This document shows, piece by piece, positions 10,345-23,065 of a DNA stretch of 64,000 bases. The notes below the pieces were generated by a model. The model saw only the letters and a program-made list of their open reading frames with translations. It ran no database searches and was not told the DNA's origin. Origin of the DNA: Amborella trichopoda (lineage: Eukaryota; Streptophyta; Magnoliopsida; Amborellales; Amborellaceae). The stretch lies in contig NW_006499563.1 in assembly GCF_000471905.2 (NCBI RefSeq), forward strand, positions 4,883,832 through 4,947,831. The letters are read 5' to 3'. Every line of letters starts with the position of its first letter. Position 1 is the first letter of the stretch. A program made the position numbers and the translations under genes.

Positions 10345-11141
10345 TTCTTTAATTGTAAGTAAGCTTAGTTTTTTGGCATTCACCCCTATTCGGTGAGTTC
10401 TTTAATATAAACAAGCGTAAGTCATTTGTAAAAGGGAAAATTATTCATCATTAAAACAAAGGCATAACTCTTGTTTTCACTCGTCTTTTGCTTTTGACTC
10501 TTAATCCCGTCAAGAGGAGAGATAAAACTTTAGAGAGAAAATACCCCTGAGTGTGTGGTCCCGTTCCTTCCCAGAGAGAAAAAATATCTCTGAGCTCACA
10601 GACCCCTAATCTTTCTCTCCTAAGCTGGGCCACTTCCCGATCCCTCTCTCTCTTCTCCTCTACACGTCGTCTGCCCCAAGAGCAATCCGCGTCAGTAACA
10701 AACGTGCAGTTTTGAGCGAACCCATGAGTCCTAACGATCCGGTTCTCTCGCACCCTTCCACCAATCAGTCAGCCTCTCTGCGGGAATCGTTACAGGGAGG
10801 GATAATCGAACCACATCACAGTTCCAAGCAAGTGAGAGAGAGAAGAGATCTTTTGAAAACCGTGTTGGCGGACAACCGAAGGGCTTTGTAATTGTTCTAA
10901 GAGGGCGAACTACCCAGACGTGTCCCACAAACCCCAAATGGTGAGGTGAGCATTCAAATGCACCCCCACTGTAAAAATTTCTCTCGTTGTTGGTTCCTAT
11001 CCGCACTGAAGAGAGCCCACGCATGTGCACCCATAGGTGCCCAGCACGAGCGAATCCCTGCGGTTGTTTGAGAGAGTGTTTTCTCACCCCCACGCGTGCG
11101 CCCGTCTGTGTGAGGACCAAAGTGAAAATAGGCCCCGACCA
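10345..11141 (+). mobile_element. Element A 5' LTR, 3' portion only
   Basis: The last 270 bp align with the ends of LTRs B, C and D: TCTAAGAGGG, then ACCCAxACxxGTCxCAxAAC, CTCTC(G/A)TTGxTTGGT and the final GACCA. The middle is pyrimidine-rich with GAGAGA blocks like the other LTRs. The upstream part of the LTR is absent, replaced by the truncated T1 gag. A TATA-like ATATAAAC lies at about 10403. Confidence 0.7.
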
Positions 11142-11142
11142 A

Positions 11143-11162
11143 CTAGTGACTCCACTGGGGAC
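11143..11162 (+). other. Element A primer-binding site
   Basis: CTAGTGACTCCACTGGGGAC directly follows the LTR end. The same core GACTCCACTGGGGAC follows LTR B, and a worn version (GAATCCATTGAGGAC) follows LTR C. Position and conservation identify it as the site where a host tRNA primes minus-strand synthesis. I cannot name the tRNA with certainty. Confidence 0.75.
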
Positions 11163-11189
11163 ACGCCACCCCATCGTTGGCTTAGGCTA

Positions 11190-11781
11190 TTTTCAGGCTT
11201 CCCTTCTTTCTCTCTCTAAAGTTTCAGTGGGATCCTATTATCCCACCTTTGTCCAGATTCGTGATTTCTACATCCCCATATTTGTGACTTCACTTCTGGC
11301 AAGTGAATTAGCTGATCCAGCCTCCCCCACATCATACTCGAGCGGCCTGGCTAACTCTGCTATCTTAGTCCAACCTAGGAAAACTCTGAGCACGGGCACT
11401 CAAGCCCTTTGCCCCTCCTTCTCTGGCATTAAAGGGAAAGCCCTTTATGTCAACTGCATGGGCAGCACTACAGTTTCCCCCTTTCATAAGCACTTTGTCA
11501 CTGATCGGTACCCCGCTAGTCACAACCCTCAGTGTGGTCCTCGCACCATTACTCGTCTTCGCTGGGTGGGTCCCAACATGACCACCATCTCTGCGAGTAG
11601 CCCAAAGGTAACCCCACTTGTGTCGCACAAGGGCGTCACTAGCGCTGACATGTCCTTGCACACACCACACTTCGACAACTTCTACGCCAGCCCGTGTGGC
11701 ACTGCAACTGCCATGCACACATACACATACGTCATCGTTGACAGTCTGACCATCACTATGACGAGACGAGGTAGGCAATAG
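11190..11781 (+). pseudogene. Element A ORF1-like frame upstream of gag
   Basis: An open frame continuous from the LTR through 11781. The segment YYPTFVQIRDFYIPIFVTS lines up by position with FNPFIRVGxFLIP of ORF1 in B and C, at the same distance from the PBS. Similarity beyond that is weak, and the aligned start methionine of B and C is absent. It is rich in Ser, Thr, Pro and His, with no recognised domain. Interpretation as a diverged ORF1 rests on position plus short similarity; function unknown. Confidence 0.5.
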
Positions 11782-12195
11782 CCCATCTCACTCTCCTAAA
11801 CCGCTTCGGTTTTCTTCCAACTCGGGCTCAAAACAGGTGGTTCTAATGCCACCATTACCATGCATGCTAACCCTGTAGCTCGAGGCAGCCCAAAAGCTGT
11901 GGCCAAATCAGTACACAACTTTTGAGACAATTGAAGGTCTCACAAACAAAATTCCCCTACATGTTGGAGGTCTTAAGGCCTTGTAAACTAAATGGGTGAG
12001 TATTGTAAATACTTAACCCCTTGCTTCACGAGGGGTTGGATCTAGAGCCACCCTTAACACTACTATGGATCATGCATACACATGCAGGTCTAGGGACGTT
12101 GTCGGTGAAAAAGGCAAACGAGCGTCTATCGCTCCCCCAACTGCCCCAAAGTCGCTTAGTACATGGTACTCAAAGAAGTTCCCCTCGAGCACCAC
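11782..12195 (+). other. Element A leader, interrupted by element G
   Basis: Untranslated leader between ORF1 and gag. It stops abruptly at ACCAC/TGTCACGACC, where the Tekay element G begins, and resumes at 23153. The summed lengths on both sides (about 2.1 kb from PBS to gag) agree with the uninterrupted B leader (about 1.9 kb). Confidence 0.65.
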
Positions 12196-13178
12196 TGTCA
12201 CGACCCCACCCCCGACCACCATACCTTACGCTGTGATGGGCGACCGAGCAAGGGTTCATGATCTAGTGTAACATTTGTCACTTGAGAAGGAGTGGACACA
12301 ATGCTTTTATACTCAGTAATCGAGCAAACCATGGAAGAGAACTAATATAATAACTCAACTAGAAAGTGAACATAGACAATCCCAAACACCAAAAATGCAT
12401 TATATATAAATTTCATCCAAAATGTCACATTCAGTTTAGGGCATCTAGACCCAATATTACATATATAAACAAATAATAGAAACCCATAGTCAAACAGCCC
12501 AGGCACAAAGAGATCTAAGCACCTTCTATGTGAAGTTTAGCTCAACCTTTCCGCCGCTAAACACGAGCTCCGAGCCCTTAACCTGCCGCAATCAATTTAC
12601 AAGGAGAGGAGAAATAATGGAATGAGCTATACAACCCATAAAGGAGATCTAGAGTTATGCATCCAAAGGAATTCTATCCGCGTGTGACAACAGCCCAATC
12701 CATCAATATAAAATCCTAGTTTAACATATATGAATGTTAGATCACGACAACAAGTATGAACATTTCATTTAAACAACAGTTATCACTAAATTAGTGCGAT
12801 CATGAGCATTAAATCAGTGAAATCATTAACTATCAATCAGTGCAATCCTAAACATTCCTTATTCCGAAATTCAATCATTACCCACTCACTCCCTAATCAC
12901 CTACTCCCTCAGTACAGGCCCTTTCCATCAAGCTAAGCCAATCTCATTTCTTAAGACCTCTACCATCATACAGGAGGGAGGGTAATGACAAGTGCAGTAA
13001 TCCACTTCGTAATACCCTCAACACACTCTCACAGTGCCCAACGTGCATTGGGGGTTTGATAGGCCATAACCTTGTAGGGCATCAGTCATTTCATGAATAT
13101 AGAGTGCGACCCTCTAACCTTACCCTTAACCCGTTCCATGCATTATGCAGATTAGGGGATATGCCGGCATCAATTTCC

Positions 13179-13460
13179 TTACTACCGATGAGTGTCCCAT
13201 CGCGTAGCAGATGATATCAGAATAATATCCACTACCGGTGAGTGTCCAACCACGTAATGGTCAATATCAATGTAAGCAGTGGCCATTCATCACAATATCA
13301 TAATAGTATCCACTACTAGTGAGTCTCCCACTGCATAATGGTCAACATTAATATAAACAATGGCCATCCATCACAATATCATAACAGTATCCACTATCAG
13401 TGAGTGTCCCACCACGTAATGGTCAATATTAATATAAGCAATGGCCATCCATTAGGTTCA
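13179..13460. repeat. 81-bp tandem array in left G LTR
   Basis: CCACTACCGGTGAGTGTCC-type starts recur at 13229, 13310 and 13391, exactly 81 bp apart, with a partial copy before them. The matching array in the right LTR has starts at 21036, 21117 and 21198. Confidence 0.92.
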
Positions 13461-14929
13461 AGCAATCAATTCATTCACATCAGTCAATGTCTCACACAAA
13501 TGAATCATATTTCATCATATCATTTAGCAAAAGTCATTTATTTCATAAGCTTTCACAGGGTATTTACACATAAGTCCTCTCAGTAGCAATTGGCATTCAT
13601 TTATGAATTCATTTCATCACTATTGTGCTCGTGGCCCCTTTTCCTCTCACAACGCAGTCATAAGACATCATTCACATATCTATATGGAATTATCATGAAA
13701 TTCATCATATGGTATACACATTTATCACATATCAAGAAAGCTTAGTGTTGCATGGATACAAAACTGGTACAGTGACATGTAAAGTGACATGCCCCTCTTG
13801 CGAGGACGTAGCTGCCAATCTAGGGCAAGTTTTAGAATGCCTCAAACATGAAGCTTTATGCTTACCTGCAAATCATTACAAAACACTGACTTGAACGAAT
13901 TTGGGTGTCATTTGATGGTTCTATAGCTCAGCACAGGGTGTGCATTTGTTGCTGGAAATCTTCCCTGCAACAGTTTGGAATGACATGTTCACGTATTTTG
14001 AGGCCTAAATCAAAATCTGTGGGGAATCTCAAAGACCTCAAAACATGAAACTTTGAATACATTCATAGACCTTTCTAATGGTGTGTTTGAAGTTTTTTGG
14101 ATACATTTTGCTGGGTCAAACGTACAACCCAAAGAGGCCCACAGTTCCTGAAATTAGCAACGACTGTGAGTGGTATCATGCCTCGACATCTTAGGCCATA
14201 TCTTTTAATCCATGTATAAGTTTATCATGACATAACAAGTAAACTTAGAGTAGACATATGTGTCTTTCAATTGGAACCAATTTGGTCCTATTTGGACACC
14301 ATTTGGCTATCGAACATTTTGATATAAAAACAATCACAGTTCTGGAAATTATTATTTTCAAGTTAACATGCTTTTAAAGAACACTTAGTATATCATGGCC
14401 AAGGTAAGCTTTGGGCATGGAAGCTTGTTCATATTAACAAGTTTCACAGTGAGAAATTTCATGAGTTTCCGTGATTGACAAGATCACATGTGTGGTAAAA
14501 ACAGTCATGGCATTTAGAAGCACAAATTTGAAATTTCAACTTCATATCAACCCATTCATACCTCACATTTTTCATTTTATCATCTTACCCATTCTAAATA
14601 TTTGTTCTTTGCAAAAATCATGGATGCATAAAAGCCATACCCACTAACCATTTAACTCCCACAGTATCTCAAATCCCCACTCATGGCCCTCATGAGCTTT
14701 CCCTTAGCTCCACCAGTGGGTTGTCTTCAAGGGGAAGCAGTGAACTTCAAGCGAGAGAGAAAAGTTGAGAAAAATGGGAGAGACCCGTGTTGCCCAAGGC
14801 TTAAAAAAAATGAGAGGGTGGTTGGAAAACACTGTGGCTGATGCAATCACACATGCCTCTGAAACGTACGAAGTGGCACTGATAATATACACCTGTACGA
14901 TTTGACCAAACACACACGGCGATGCCCCC

Positions 14930-15360
14930 CCTTACAAAGCTGGTGGTGCTCACTTACACAGTCGGTGATGCGCACTTACACAGTCGACGCATGGCCTCCA
15001 CATGCGGCGCTGCCTCTCGCATGCATGGTAATGTTCTTCTTTCTCTCTTCTACTCAGGTGGCGCTAAGTCTTGAATTCTCAGATGGCGATCGGTGTCTTT
15101 ACACAGTTGACGCTACGTCTTCCCAGCAGCCGCCACGTCTTCCTTACACAGCCGACGCTACGCCTTCCTTACATAGCTGATGCTGCCTCTTCTTTTACAC
15201 AGCCGGTGTTGCGCCTTCTTACAAAGCCGAAGCGACCTCTTCTCTTATACAGCCGGCGCTACGCCATCCTTACACAGCCGGTGCTACCTCTTCCTTACAT
15301 AGTCGGCGCTTCCTCTTCTCTTACACGGCCGACGCTGGGCTCTCAAACACGCGCGGTGAC
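14930..15360. repeat. About 30-bp GC-rich array in left G LTR
   Basis: Repeated CTTACACAGCCGGCGCTGCxTCTTC units with variable spacing, near the element-strand start of the LTR. Translated frames across it are repeat artefacts. Confidence 0.85.
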
Positions 15361-15436
15361 GCACGGTGCTAGGCCTTTGTTTCACTCTCCCTCGCCGTGC
15401 GCATCATCAGATTGGGAGAAAATTGTGGCCCTTACA

Positions 15437-15455
15437 TCATTCCCCCCATAAAAAT
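15437..15455 (-). other. Element G polypurine tract
   Basis: On the minus strand TTTTTATGGGGGGAATGA lies immediately before the TGTAAGGG start of the 3' LTR. Location and purine content mark it as the primer for plus-strand synthesis. Confidence 0.85.
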
Positions 15456-15489
15456 TATTTTGTCCTCAAAATCATGTTAATTATCAACC

Positions 15490-15903
15490 AAAAAGGAGGG
15501 GGTATTTCTCCCTAATCTCATCCTCCCATTCCCATGTCGATTCTTCCTTTGAATGATATTGCCACTGTATCCGAACCAGAGGAATTTATTTATTATGTAA
15601 CACTTGTAGCCTCTTGTCTAATATCCCAATTGGTTGTTCAACATAGGTCAAATCCTCCCTAAGCGGAATTGGTTCGTACTCTAAGACATGGGACAAGTCA
15701 GGTTGATATTTCCTTATCAGTGATCTATGGAATGCATTGTGGACACAGGCCAGTTCAGCTGGCAGAGCAAGTCGGTAAGCCACGCTTCCAATTCTTTCCA
15801 GGACTTCAAAAGGTTCAATGAATCGTGGACTCAATTTCCCCTTTTTACCAAACCTCATAACACCCTTGGCTGGTGATACCTTCAAGAAGACCGGATCCCC
15901 CAC
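15490..15903 (-). pseudogene. pol: Element G integrase C-terminus with chromodomain remnant
   Basis: GDPVFLKVSPAKGVMRFGKK, then KLSPRFIEPFEVLERIGSVA and HNAFHRSLIRKY form the GPY/F-like C-terminal module of Tekay/Del integrases. The segment continues through YEPIPLREDLTYVEQPIGIL, then a stop (HNK-stop, about 15583). The same frame resumes with IPLVRIQWQYHSKEESTWEW, which has the aromatic W...W(E) pattern of group II chromodomains. In intact relatives this tail is thought to guide insertion toward heterochromatin; here it is separated by the stop. Confidence 0.88.
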
Positions 15904-16740
15904 TTCAACTTAGAGGTCTCTCTGACGATTATCGGCATAACTGTTTTGTCAACTTTGGGCAGTCTTGACCCACTCTCTGATTAAGGCAATCTTTTCAGAA
16001 GTCATCTGAACTATTTCGGGCCCTAATCTTCTCTCGTCTAGTTCATCCCTACAAATGGGGGACCTACATTTCCTTCCATGTAGGCCTCATACGGTGCCAT
16101 TTGAATATTGGCTTGGAAGCCGTTAATCTGTTCGATCAGAGGAAGATGGTCTTCCTAACTTCCCTTAAGGTCATTAACTGATGCCCTTAACATGTCCTCC
16201 AAGGTTTGAATGGTTCTCTCTGACTGTCCATTTATTTCGGGGTGAAAGGCAGTGCCAAAAGTAAGTCTGATCCCCAACGCTGATTGTAGACTTGCCCAAA
16301 ATCGAGAGGTGAATCTGGTGTCCCTATCTGACACAATGTTGATGGGCACCCCGTGCAATTTCACAATTTCTCTGATGTACAACTGGGTCAGCTTATCTAG
16401 AGTATAGGTCATGTGTATCGATAAGAAGTGAGCAGCTTTGGTTAATCGGTCCACCACAACCCAGATGCTATCATGCCTTGCACTTGATTTTGGCAATCTA
16501 GAAACAAAATCCATCATGATGTCTTCCCATTTCCACTATGGTATAGGTAGGGGCCGTAGTAGTTCAGCAGGTTTTCTGATGTTTTGCTTTCACTTGCTGG
16601 AATGTCAAACACTTAGCTACAAACTATGCTACATCTCGCTTCATGTTATTCCACCAAAAGGTCTTTTTCAAATTCTGGTACATCTTTGTACTCCCTGAGT
16701 GTACCATGTTGCGGGATTGGTGTTCTTCCTCTAAGACTGC
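15904..16740 (-). pseudogene. pol: Element G integrase core
   Basis: Zinc finger traces lie around 16590-16720 (MVHSGSTKMYQNLKKTFWW, KCLTFQQVKAKHQK, second Cys changed to Phe). The core in 16155-16517 reads [20 protein letters not shown], then [11 protein letters not shown] with the second Asp and [17 protein letters not shown] with the catalytic Glu. The first Asp is in MMDFV. Stops and shifts separate the finger, core and C-terminal module. Confidence 0.9.
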
Positions 16741-16773
16741 TCTTTTTATAATCTCGTCATTACGAATACACAC

Positions 16774-17470
16774 TCAATCCTTAAACCTCAACAAGTCATC
16801 ACTGCTTATAGGGAAATCTTCTTTTCCTTCTATTTTCAGTTCTTTAAGGATTTTTGTCAGCTGGGGATCTCCTTTTTGTGTCGTTCTAATTTGTTGAAAT
16901 AGATGGGGTTCCATTCTTAGACACGACAAGATTCCTTCTCCAATACTACGGGTCTGAGATGAGTGCCACTCCACCACATCCTCTAATAGCTTCATTTCTC
17001 GAACCATCAAATGTGTCGTGGAGACCACAAGTTTTCGACTTAAGGCGTCGACTACTACATTAGTCTTACCTGCTTGGTAATCAATTGTACAGTCATAATT
17101 ATTCAATAAGACCATCCATCTTCTTTATGTCATATTCAACTCTTTCTGAGAAAATAGATACTTGAGGCTCTTGTGGTCCGTGAACACCTTACACTGGGCC
17201 CCATAGAGGTAGTGCCTCCAGATTTTTAATGCGAACACTACTGCCACAAGCTCCAAGTCGTGAGTTGGATAGTTCTGCTCATACGAATTTAGTTGTCTGG
17301 AGCCATAAGCAATGACTTTACTCCTCTGCATGATTACACATCTGAGCCCTTTATGGGATGCATCGGTGTAAACTACAAAGTCTTCATTCCCCTCGAGAAA
17401 GGCAAGTATTAGGGTTGTGACTAGTCTTTGCTTAAATTCCTGTAAACTCTTCTCACACTCCTCGGACCAA
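16774..17470 (-). pseudogene. pol: Element G RNase H and connection
   Basis: All four acidic positions can be seen: [35 protein letters not shown] and NVVVDALSRK. This gypsy-type RNase H removes genomic RNA from the RNA-DNA hybrid. A stop near 17122 splits the domain. The stretch 16774-17000 is the usual spacer to integrase. Confidence 0.9.
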
Positions 17471-17487
17471 ATAAATTTTCCATTCTT

Positions 17488-18342
17488 CTAGGTCAATCGA
17501 CTCATGGGAAGCGCTATCTTTGAGAATCTTTCTACAAAGCTCCTGTAGTATCCTGTCAATCCAAGAAAGCTACGAACTTCGGTCACATTTGTTGGCCTTT
17601 CCCACTTAAGTACGGCTTCGATCTTAGAAGGGTCGACCGTAATTCCATCCTTATAAATAATGTGCCCAAGGAAGGCTACACCGGGGAGCCAAAATTCGTT
17701 GTTGCTCAACTTAGCATACAATCTTTCCGACTTCAAAGTTTGCAAGATAATTCTTAGATGTTGCTCATGAAATTCCCGACTCTTAGAATATACTAAGATA
17801 TCATCGATAAAACACACTACAAAGTCATCTAGGAAGGGTCTAAACACCCTATTCATCAAATCCATGAACACAACGGGGGCATTGGTTAACCTGAATGGCA
17901 TCACGAGAAACCCGTAGGGATCCTATTGAGTTCTGAAAGCAGTCTTTGGGATGTCTCCCTCTTTGACCTGCAATTGATGATAACCCGATCGGAGGTCAAT
18001 TTTCGAAAACACTTGGGCACCTTAGAGCTGGTCAAAGAGGTTGTCAATCCTAGACAGAGGGTACTTATTTTTCACCATCATGGTTCAGCTACCTATAGTC
18101 AATGCATAATCTCAAGGACCCATACTTCTTCTTCACAAACAGCACCGATGCACCCCAGGGTGACACACTAGGTCGGATGATCCCTTATCCAATAATTCAT
18201 GCAACTGCTCATTTAACTCTTTCAATTTTGCTGGAGCCATTTGATATGGGGCTTTAGAGATGGAAACAGTACTAAGTACTACTTCTATCCCAAATTCGAT
18301 TTCTCTTTCTAGAGGTAGGGATGGCAATTCCTCTGGAAACAC
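17488..18342 (-). pseudogene. pol: Element G reverse transcriptase
   Basis: MFPEELPSLPLEREIEFGIE opens the pre-RT linker, then YQMAPAKLKELNEQLHELL. After a frameshifted gap (about 17910-18150), [20 protein letters not shown] resumes and the catalytic FIDDILVYS is at 17794-17811 (FIDD at 17800-17811). [17 protein letters not shown] closes the domain. The frame is open over the whole palm and thumb (17488-17904). Confidence 0.93.
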
Positions 18343-18384
18343 CTCCGGGTATTCTTTTACTACTAGTATCCCTTCTAACTGGGT

Positions 18385-18957
18385 CTAAACACCCCGATTC
18401 TTAACCACATAAGCTAGGTACCCTTCACACTTCTTAGCCAAAAGGCGAGAGGCCCGAAGGTCAGATATGATGTGAAGGGGCGAATTATCTCTAACGCCCC
18501 TGAAGTGTATTTCTGCTCGCTCGGGACATTTAAAGGTTACCATCTTTTCATGGCAGTTGATGGTGGCATGGTGTGTCAACAACCAATCCATGCCGAGTAT
18601 TGCGTCAAAGTCTTGAATATCTAGATGGATTAGGTCCACAGGTAAGTCGCACTCATCAATCGTAAGGTTACACTACATATATACTCTATCAGTCTATATA
18701 GATCCACCCACAGCTGTTCATACTACTAAAGTATAATTGAGACATGCAGGTGCAACATTCTTGCAACGGGCAAAATGGGGTGCAACAAATGGGTGAGAGG
18801 AACCAGGGTCAATTAAAACTTTAGCATTAATATCAGTAATTGGGAGCATACCTCTGATCACCAAGGTGGATACCTTGACCTCTTGTTCAATGACTGCGAA
18901 CACTCGTCCTTGCGTCTTCGGGAGATCCTCGGTCTTCATCATAGGGTAGTCCTTCAC
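18385..18957 (-). pseudogene. pol: Element G aspartic protease
   Basis: Active-site loop VLIDPGSSHPFVAPHF near 18797-18815, with Pro in place of Thr as often seen in Tekay/Del. The C-terminal hallmark FDAILGMDWLLTHHATINC lies at about 18560-18615. A stop near 18719 and an intervening unreadable stretch separate the two halves. Confidence 0.87.
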
Positions 18958-19899
18958 CTAGTGGCCAGGCTTGTTGCATTTCAGACAAATATTCTTCTTT
19001 CGGTAGCATTCTGTGGTAGTGTGGTTGCTTCTTCCACAATGAGTACAAATCGGGTGTCGGTAAATACCCATATTTAGTGGAAGACTCTTTGGGGTTCTCG
19101 GGTTAGGTGGGTATGGCTTCCCTCTGGCATTTCTCCTCGAAAACTATTGGGGTTGCATCTCAAACTTTCTCGACGGCACTGCTTTAATTTTTCCTTCTCT
19201 CCTTAACTGGTGATCCTCGCAGTTTTTTTCCATCTTCAGGGCATGGTCGACCATCGGGACACACGACTTAATATTGGCTGACATCATTGTACTCCTAATA
19301 TCTGGTCGCAAACCCCTTTCAAATTTAACTACCTTTTGCACCTCAGTTTTTATGATGTGGGCCGCATACCAAGAGAGCTTTGCAAACCGGGCAGCGTATT
19401 GTCCAACAGTCATACCCCCTTGCTGGAGTTCAATAAATTCTACATCCTTCCTTTCCTTCACTGAATCGGGGAAGTACTTCTTGTCAAATGTTGCCAAGAA
19501 GTTTTCCCAGGTGACCTCGGTCCCTGACTCCCTTCAGGTCTGCTTTATTGAATCCCATTAGTGCTCTGCTTCCCCTTCCAGCATAAAGGCCCCTAGCCTA
19601 ACGTTTTGCTCATTCGAGCAGTGTAACACCTCTAAAATCTTCTCAATTTGTTTCTTCCACCTCTCAGCCTTCTCCACTCCTCCATGGCCCAAAACGGTTG
19701 GGGGTGCCATTCTGCTAAACCTCTCCCTGAGGCTACTGTCATTCTGCTCTAGTGTAGGGGTAGACTGGGTTGGCATCGATTCCTTCATCATTTGGGTCAT
19801 AGCCTCAAGAGTTCTATAAAACTCACCGAGTGTCTCGGTATTGTCATTACTGGAACTCACGTTGTGGGTACGAGCTCTTGCCAACCTTAACCTAGTCAC
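18958..19899 (-). pseudogene. gag: Element G gag with zinc knuckles
   Basis: Capsid part: NDNTETLGEFYRTLEAMTQM, then FSRMAPPTVLGHGGVEKAER, ENFLATFDKKYFPDSVKERK and RGLRPDIRSTMMSANI. The nucleocapsid carries CTHCGRSNHTTTEC (about 19003-19044, CX2CX4HX4C), followed by CLKCNKPGH (18961-18985), the second knuckle cut by a stop. The start MTRLRLARARTHN lies about 95 bp after the PBS. Stops at about 19557 and 19143 break it. Confidence 0.9.
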
Positions 19900-19980
19900 A
19901 AGAACACATAGTCACTTTTCTACCCCTAAACTAATCTAAGGACTCTACAAAACTTCATAAGCCAAGAATCCTATCTTGGT

Positions 19981-19997
19981 TGCTTTGAAACCATATT
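19981..19997 (-). other. Element G primer-binding site (initiator tRNA-Met type, worn)
   Basis: On the minus strand AAATATGGTTTCAAAGCA directly follows the 5' LTR end. The expected Tekay PBS begins TGGTATCAGAGC, of which this is a two- to three-base variant. The intact version is present in element F at 60977. Confidence 0.88.
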
Positions 19998-20954
19998 TGT
20001 CAGGACCCCACCCCTGACCACCATACTTAACGCGGCGACGGGTGATTGAGCGCGGGTTTGTGATCCAATGTAACATTTTTCACTCAAGGAGTGGACACAA
20101 CGCTTTTATTTTCGATAATTGAGAAAACCATGGAAAAGAACTAAACAATAACTTAACTAGCAAGTGAACATAGACAATCCCAAACACCAAAAATCCATTA
20201 CATATAAATTTCATCCAAAATGTTACATTCATTTCAGAGATTCTAGGCCCAATATTACATATATAAACAAATAACATAAACCAAGGTTCAAACACCCCAG
20301 GCAAAACAAGATCTAAGCACCTTCTACGTGAAGTCTAGCTTCAACTTCACGCCGCTAAGCGAGCTCCGAGCCCTGAACCTGCCGCTATCAATCTACAAGG
20401 AGAGGAGAAATAATGGAATGAGCTATACAACCTAGTAAGTAGATCTAGTTTTATGTATCTATAGTAATTCTATCTGCGTGTGATAACAGTTCAATCCACC
20501 AATATAAAATCATAGTTTAGCACATATGAGTGTTAGATCAAGGTAGTGAGTATGAACATTACATTTAAACAACAGTTATCACTAAATCAGTGTGATCATG
20601 ATAATTCAATCAGTGAAATCATTAACATGCAATCAGTGCAATCCTAAATATTCTTTAATCATAAATTCAATCATTACCCACTCACTCCCTAAATCACCTA
20701 CTCCCGCAGTAGAGGCACTACTCATCAGGCTAGGCCATTCCTATTGCTTAAGCCCTCTACCATCATACAGGAGGCAGGGTAATGACAAATGGGGTAATCC
20801 ACTTTGTAATACCCTCAACACACTCACACAGTCCCCAGCACGCATTGGGGGTTCGATAAGCCCTTTCCTTGCAAGGCATAAGTCATTTCATTTCACTTCA
20901 TGAATCTAGGCAGCGACCCTCTAACCTTTCCCTTAACCCATTCCTATCATTATG

Positions 20955-21265
20955 CAGGTTAGGGGATATGTCGACATCAATTTCCTTATTATCAATGAGT
21001 GTCCCATCACGTGCCAGGCGATATCATAACAGTATCCACTACCGGTGAGTATCCCACCATGTAATGGTCAATATCAATATAAGCAGTGGTCATTCATCAC
21101 AATATCATAATAGTATCCACTACCGGTGAGTGTCCCACCGCATGATGGTCAATATTAATATAAATAGTGGTCATCCATCATAATATCATAACAGTATCCA
21201 CTACCGATGAGTGTCCCACCACGTAAGGGTCAATATTAATATAAGCAATGGCCATCCATCATGTT
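20955..21265. repeat. 81-bp tandem array in right G LTR
   Basis: Starts at 21036, 21117 and 21198, again 81 bp apart. The same unit as at 13179-13460, so the array predates insertion. Confidence 0.92.
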
Positions 21266-22679
21266 CAAGCATTCAATTCATTCACGTAAGTCAATTTTTC
21301 ACAAAGATGAATCATATCATTTAGCAAAATTCATTTATTTCATAAGCTTTCATAGGGCATTTACACGTAAGTCCTCTCAGTAGCAATTGGCGCATTACTT
21401 TATGAATTCATTTCATCACTATTGTGCTCGTGGCCCCATTTTCTCACATAGCACAGTCATAAGACATCATTCACATATCTTTATGGCATTCACAAGAAAT
21501 TCATCATATGCTATTCACATTTATCACATATCAAGAAAGCTTAGTGTTGCATGGATACAAAACTGGTACAGTGACATGCCCGTCTTGCAAGGGCGTAGCT
21601 CCCAATTTAGGGGGAGTTTTAGAATGCCTCAAACATGAAACTTTAAGCTTACTTGTAGATCATTACAACGACAATAACTTGAAATAATTTGGGTGTCATT
21701 TTATGAGTCTATAGCTCAGCACAAAGTGATCATTAGTTGCTGGAAATCTTCCCTGCAACAGTACGCATTAACAAATTCAGGCATTTCGGGCCGCAACGAA
21801 AAATCTGTGGGGAATTTCAAAAACCACAAAACATGAAACTTTGAATAAATTCACAGATCTTTCCAATGGTAGCAATTTGAAGGTTTTGGATACCATTTTC
21901 TGGGTCAAAAGTATGGTCCAAAGAGGGCCACAGTTGCTGAAATTAGCCGCGACTGTGAGCAGTGTCGTCCCTCATCATCTTAGGCCATGTCTTTTAATCC
22001 ATGCACAATTTTATCATTATATAAAAAGTAAACTTAGAGTAGACAGATGTGTCTTTCAATAGGAGCTGATTTGGTTCCATTTGGATGCCATTGGCCTATG
22101 AAACATTTTGATACAAAAACAATCAAAGTTCTGGAAATTATTATTCTCAAGTTAACATGCTTTTAAAGAACACTTAATATATCATGGCCAGCGTACACTT
22201 TGGGCATGGAACCTAGTTCATATTAACAAGTTTTATAGTGAGAAATTTCATGAGTTTCCATGATTGACAAGATCACATATGAGGCAAAAACAGTCATGGC
22301 ATTGAGAAGCACAAATCTGAAATTTCAACTTCATGTCAACCCATTCGTACTTCGCATTTTTCATTCTATTATCTTACCCATCCTAAATATTTGTTCTTCA
22401 CAAAAGCCATGGATACATAGAAGCTAAAGCCACTTACCTTAAACTCCCACGGTATCTCAAATCTCCACTCACGGCCTTCACGGGTTTCCCGTAGCTCCAC
22501 TAGTGGGCTATCTTCAAGGGGCAGCAGTGAACTTCAAGAGAGATAGAAAAGTTGATAAAAATGAGAGAGGGTGGATGGAATACACTGTGGCTGTCGCAAT
22601 CACATGTAGCTCTAAAACGTAAGGAGTGGCGCTGACAAGTGACAGCCGTATGATTTGACAAAACACACACGGCGATGCC

Positions 22680-23065
22680 CCCCACCCTTACAGAGCCGGC
22701 GATGCTCACTTACACAGCCGACGATGCGCACTTACACAGCTGGTGCTAGTCCTCCACCCGCAACGCTACCTCTCGCACGCATGGTAATGTTATTATTTCT
22801 ATCTTTTACTCAGGCATCACTAAGTCTTGATTTCTCAGATGGCGATGGGTCTCTTTACACTGCCGATGCTACGTCTTCCTTATCTAGCCAGCGTTGCGTC
22901 TTCCTTACACAGCCGATGATGCGCCTTCTTTACATAGCCGGTGCTGCCTCTTCTTTTACATAGTTCGCACTGTGCCTTCATTGCACAGCTAGCGCTGCCT
23001 CTTCCTTACATGGCCGGCGCTGCCTCTTCTCTTACACAACTGGCACTGGGCTCTCAAACATGCGC
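22680..23065. repeat. About 30-bp GC-rich array in right G LTR
   Basis: Copies of CTTACACAGCCGxCGxTGCxC separated by CTTCTT-type spacers; counterpart of 14930-15360. Confidence 0.85.

Larger units (their letters stand above)
12196..15436 (-). repeat. Element G 3' LTR (left copy, 3241 bp)
   Basis: Begins TGTCACGACCCCACC and ends CCCTTACA on the plus strand, i.e. TGTAAGGG...GTGACA on the element strand. Collinear with 19998-23152 with many substitutions and small indels. Contains an 81-bp tandem array and a roughly 30-bp array. Confidence 0.95.

Noticed and set aside
10987-11781. Single 264-codon gene starting at 10987
   Set aside because: The first half translates the LTR end and PBS, so the upstream start is not credible; only the part after the PBS is kept as an ORF1-like frame.
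11730-12190. Host gene exon between elements
   Set aside because: Position and total length match the leader of element A interrupted by G; no splice-site or domain evidence.
12191-12195. Perfect target-site duplication for element G
   Set aside because: ACCAC on the left and AGCAT on the right differ at two of five bases, so it is noted only as compatible with an eroded duplication.
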